A DNA stretch of 64,000 nucleotides, from NCBI RefSeq assembly GCF_009497775.1, contig NZ_CP031012.1:3100001-3164000 (forward strand). Reading direction: 5' to 3'. Positions 62,040 to 64,000 of this stretch are shown piece by piece. The notes beneath the pieces were generated by a model. It was given only the letters and a program-made list of their open reading frames with translations, searched no databases and had not been told where the DNA came from. The position numbers and the translations under genes were made by a program. The DNA is from Alcaligenes faecalis (GTDB lineage Bacteria; Pseudomonadota; Gammaproteobacteria; Burkholderiales; Burkholderiaceae_B). Each line of letters opens with the position of its first letter. The stretch's first letter is position 1.

Positions 62040-62843
62040 TTAGCGCTGCTTGTCGTATCCCAGAGTTTCGGAAATTTTAGCGGCGGTACTTAGCAGAACG
62101 GGAATCCAGTCGTCGTGCAAACGCTCGGCCGGAGCAGACAGGGACAGACCCGCCAAAAGCTTGCCGGTGTCGTCGTACACACCTGCCGCAATACAGCGCA
62201 CGCCCATCTCCAGTTCCTCGTTATCGCGGGCATAACCCAGACGACGAACCTGAGCCAATTCGCGTTCCAGCAATTCCAGTTGGGTAATGCTGTTACGGGT
62301 GGCACCGGCCAGACCGGTACGCATGACGTAGGCCCGAACCTGACGCGGTTCCCAGGAAGCCAGAAACAGCTTGCCGGTCGAGGTCAAGTGCAAAGGTGCA
62401 TGACCACCAATGGCGCGCACCACCTGCATGCCGGAGCTCTCGCTCCAGGAGCGTTCTACATAGACAATTTCATCGCCCTGCTGCAAGGACAGGTTCACCG
62501 TTTGGCCGGTGTACTTGTGCAGCTCGCGCATGGGAGCCAGGGACGCCGCACGCACGTTCAAGCGCCCCTTAACCAGGGAGCCCAGTTCCAGCAAACGCAT
62601 GCCCAATCGATACAGACCGCTGTCCACGCGTTCCACATAGCGCCCCACCACCAGATCATTCAGGATACGGTGTGTGGTCGAGGTATGCAGGCCAGTTGCA
62701 GCCGCCAGATTCTTCAATGCCACTGGCTCAGATTGCTTGGCCAGTTCGTCCAATAGAATCATGGCGCGTTCCAGAACCTGGATCGACATCTGACCACCAT
62801 TGCTTGAAGACGCGCCTGCAGGCGTAAAGGAATTTGTTGTCAT
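62040..62843 (-). CDS. IclR family transcriptional regulator
   Basis: Regulator of 267 residues: winged helix at about 20-80 (SIQVLERAMILLDELAKQ, LKNLAAATGLHTSTTHRILNDLV) and IclR ligand domain at about 95-265 (VERSWSESSGMQVVRAIGGHAPLHLTSTGKLFLA, ELEMGVRCIAAGVYDDTGKLLAGLSLSAP). ATG 62843 is used, but ATG 62789 (MSIQVLERAM) is equally possible. Upstream lies the 18-mer TGCAACGCAACAAATTCC shared with the phasin promoter. Effector unknown. Confidence 0.9.
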   Translation of the reverse strand: MTTNSFTPAGASSSNGGQMSIQVLERAMILLDELAKQSEPVALKNLAAATGLHTSTTHRILNDLVVGRYVERVDSGLYRLGMRLLELGSLVKGRLNVRAASLAPMRELHKYTGQTVNLSLQQGDEIVYVERSWSESSGMQVVRAIGGHAPLHLTSTGKLFLASWEPRQVRAYVMRTGLAGATRNSITQLELLERELAQVRRLGYARDNEELEMGVRCIAAGVYDDTGKLLAGLSLSAPAERLHDDWIPVLLSTAAKISETLGYDKQR

Positions 62844-62878
62844 TATTAGGAGAATTATGATGCAACGCAACAAATTCC
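62829..62878. promoter_or_regulatory. Inverted repeat at the IclR gene start
   Basis: GGAATTTGTTG (62829-62839) and CAACAAATTCC (62868-62878) form an 11-bp perfect inverted repeat with 28-bp spacing around the start codon. The right arm belongs to the 18-mer shared with the phasin promoter. Candidate autoregulatory operator. Confidence 0.5.
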
Positions 62879-62910
62879 ATAATATGAAATGGCCGCGCGC
62901 TTGGCAAGAG

Positions 62911-63720
62911 CTATTTTAGCGCAGGGCTCAAGCTCCCCCCCAGATCCAGCACCTGCTGGCGCAAATAAGCCAAGGCCTCTGCCGCCGGTTCTGGCTCCCC
63001 TTTAACGCCCAGATCAATATGCGGCTGGCCGCCCGACTCGCCAACACTGGGCAAACTAAAGGCTTTCACGCCCGGCCAGTTCAACTCCACATGCTCCATA
63101 GCCGGCGTAATGCGCGACTCTGGCAAGTTGAACGCCAGGAAAGAATGCTCGACCCGGTGGGCCAGATGATGCAGTTCCCGATAACGCGTATCCAGCGTCC
63201 ACTCCATCATGGGCCAGGCCATCACAGGAAAGCCCGGCATGAACGTGTGGTTGCGAATGAAAAAACCGGGAATCTTGTTGTAGACATTGGGCACGATTTC
63301 CGCACCGTCCGGGAACACGCCCATCTGCAGGCGCTGCTGGTTCTCGGGCAAGGACATATCGGCACTACCCACGCCATTGCGCTCATTTTCAGCACAGCGC
63401 TCGGTAATCAAGGCCGCTGCCTCGGGATGCAGTTTCAGTGCCACACCCAAGGCCTTGGCCGCCGCCTGACGGGTTTGGTCATCCGGTGTCGCGCCAATCC
63501 CACCACAGCAAAACACAATATCCGGCGTCGCAAAACTGCGCTCCAGGGTGGCGGCAATCGTGTCCAGATCATCAGGGATAATCTGTGCGCCCCCCAGTTG
63601 CAAGCCTCTGGCTCCCAGCAGCTCGATCAGTTTTGAAAAATGTTTATCGTAGCGACGTCCCGACAGGATTTCGTCACCAATGATAATCAGACGAATAATG
63701 GCTTGATCCTTAGTTGTCAT
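62911..63720 (-). CDS. CinA-like molybdopterin-binding domain protein
   Basis: Protein of 269 residues with a MoaB/Mog (MoCF) domain at about 10-175: LIIIGDEILSGRR, and CCGGIGATPDDQTRQAAAKAL matching the GGTGPTxDD-type motif. It corresponds to the N-terminal part of CinA without the C-terminal amidohydrolase domain, as in YfaY/CinA-N proteins. ATG 63720 fits the domain; the upstream reading is rejected. Its start overlaps the end of the EI24-like gene. Role in nucleotide or pyridine salvage is inferred only. Confidence 0.85.
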   Translation of the reverse strand: MTTKDQAIIRLIIIGDEILSGRRYDKHFSKLIELLGARGLQLGGAQIIPDDLDTIAATLERSFATPDIVFCCGGIGATPDDQTRQAAAKALGVALKLHPEAAALITERCAENERNGVGSADMSLPENQQRLQMGVFPDGAEIVPNVYNKIPGFFIRNHTFMPGFPVMAWPMMEWTLDTRYRELHHLAHRVEHSFLAFNLPESRITPAMEHVELNWPGVKAFSLPSVGESGGQPHIDLGVKGEPEPAAEALAYLRQQVLDLGGSLSPALK

Positions 63721-64000
63721 GGTCAATAAGCGGAGTAGAAGCCGCAGCTGCCTCGTGCTGGCGCAGGCGACGGAGGTTTTCCAAAGAGAAGTGGGCAAAT
63801 ACCAGAGCCGAGAACACAGGCAAGACCAGCCAGGCCGGTGGAATCAGATTCAGGAGGGCAAAGATCAGACCGATCAACCAGTACTGACTATTCAGACGGG
63901 ACCAGAGATATTTACGCTCCGGCACATTGGCGTGTTCGACCAGGGAATCCACCCGCAACATGCGTGTCAGAGCAAACACCCACCACAGCACAGGCAGAAT
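63710..64000 (-). CDS. EI24/CysZ-like membrane protein (C-terminal part)
   Basis: Partial gene running off the window edge. The visible ~95 residues include ANVPERKYLWSRLNSQYWLIGLIFALLNLIPPAWLVLPVFSALVFAHFSLENLRR, the C-terminal membrane hairpin of EI24/CysZ-like proteins, which include sulfate permeases. Its stop overlaps the CinA-like gene start, so they are cotranscribed. The N-terminus is missing; assignment to EI24 is moderately sure. Confidence 0.65.
   Translation of the reverse strand: MLPVLWWVFALTRMLRVDSLVEHANVPERKYLWSRLNSQYWLIGLIFALLNLIPPAWLVLPVFSALVFAHFSLENLRRLRQHEAAAASTPLIDHDN

Overview
The window looks like part of the chromosome of an Alcaligenaceae betaproteobacterium, most likely Alcaligenes or a close relative. 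This is an inference from gene content and style: a phasin with a neighbouring IclR regulator, an Aat/Bpt N-degron pair before pyrD, an hppD gene, an AmiC/AmiR/AmiS cluster, a cbb3-like oxidase and a complete type II secretion operon, all in a moderately GC-rich background. No rRNA, tRNA, CRISPR array or prophage was seen.

Layout. 1-4.3 kb: glutamine amidotransferase, pyridoxal kinase, BCCT (choline/betaine) transporter and soxR. 4.3-10.1 kb: a three-gene RND efflux operon divergent from soxR, behind a perfect SoxR operator in a 19-bp-spacer promoter. 10.1-13.2 kb: a small membrane protein, then amiS-amiC-amiR on the minus strand with a leader terminator hairpin but no amidase gene. 13.6-14.7 kb: a valine-rich leader ORF followed by an EamA exporter. 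14.8-15.7 kb: two copies of a roughly 230-bp nested palindromic element. 15.8-18.7 kb: a cbb3-like oxidase operon whose subunit I carries a CcoS-like N-terminus. 18.9-24.3 kb: MocR regulator, lipocalin-like protein, LysR regulator, class III aminotransferase, murI. 24.5-24.8 kb: third palindromic element. 25.2-29.7 kb: two lipoproteins and a Tat-exported phospholipase C.

29.8-40.2 kb is the most striking block. A minus-strand operon encodes a c-di-GMP phosphodiesterase (EAL), a 1991-residue trimeric autotransporter adhesin whose start codon overlaps the EAL stop codon, a TpgA-like peptidoglycan-anchoring lipoprotein, a SecD-P1-like lipoprotein and a REC-like protein. Just upstream lie a 17-bp inverted repeat pair and a Gin/Hin-type DNA invertase, so the adhesin locus may be phase-variable.

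40.3-50.8 kb: type II secretion genes gspF-E-D-N-M-L-K-J-I-H-G (minus) with a short gspC-like gene divergent. 50.9-56 kb: HPP-CBS membrane protein, hppD, TauE/SafE transporter, aspA. 56.6-61.1 kb: MarR regulator, unknown protein, NUDIX hydrolase, aat, bpt, pyrD. 61.2-64 kb: phasin, IclR regulator, CinA-like protein and the end of an EI24/CysZ-like membrane protein cut by the window edge.

Best candidates for something undescribed: (1) the nested palindromic elements, in which stems keep pairing through compensatory changes while the 30-bp outer arms differ completely between copies; (2) the invertase/EAL/adhesin/TpgA locus; (3) the valine-rich leader before an exporter gene.
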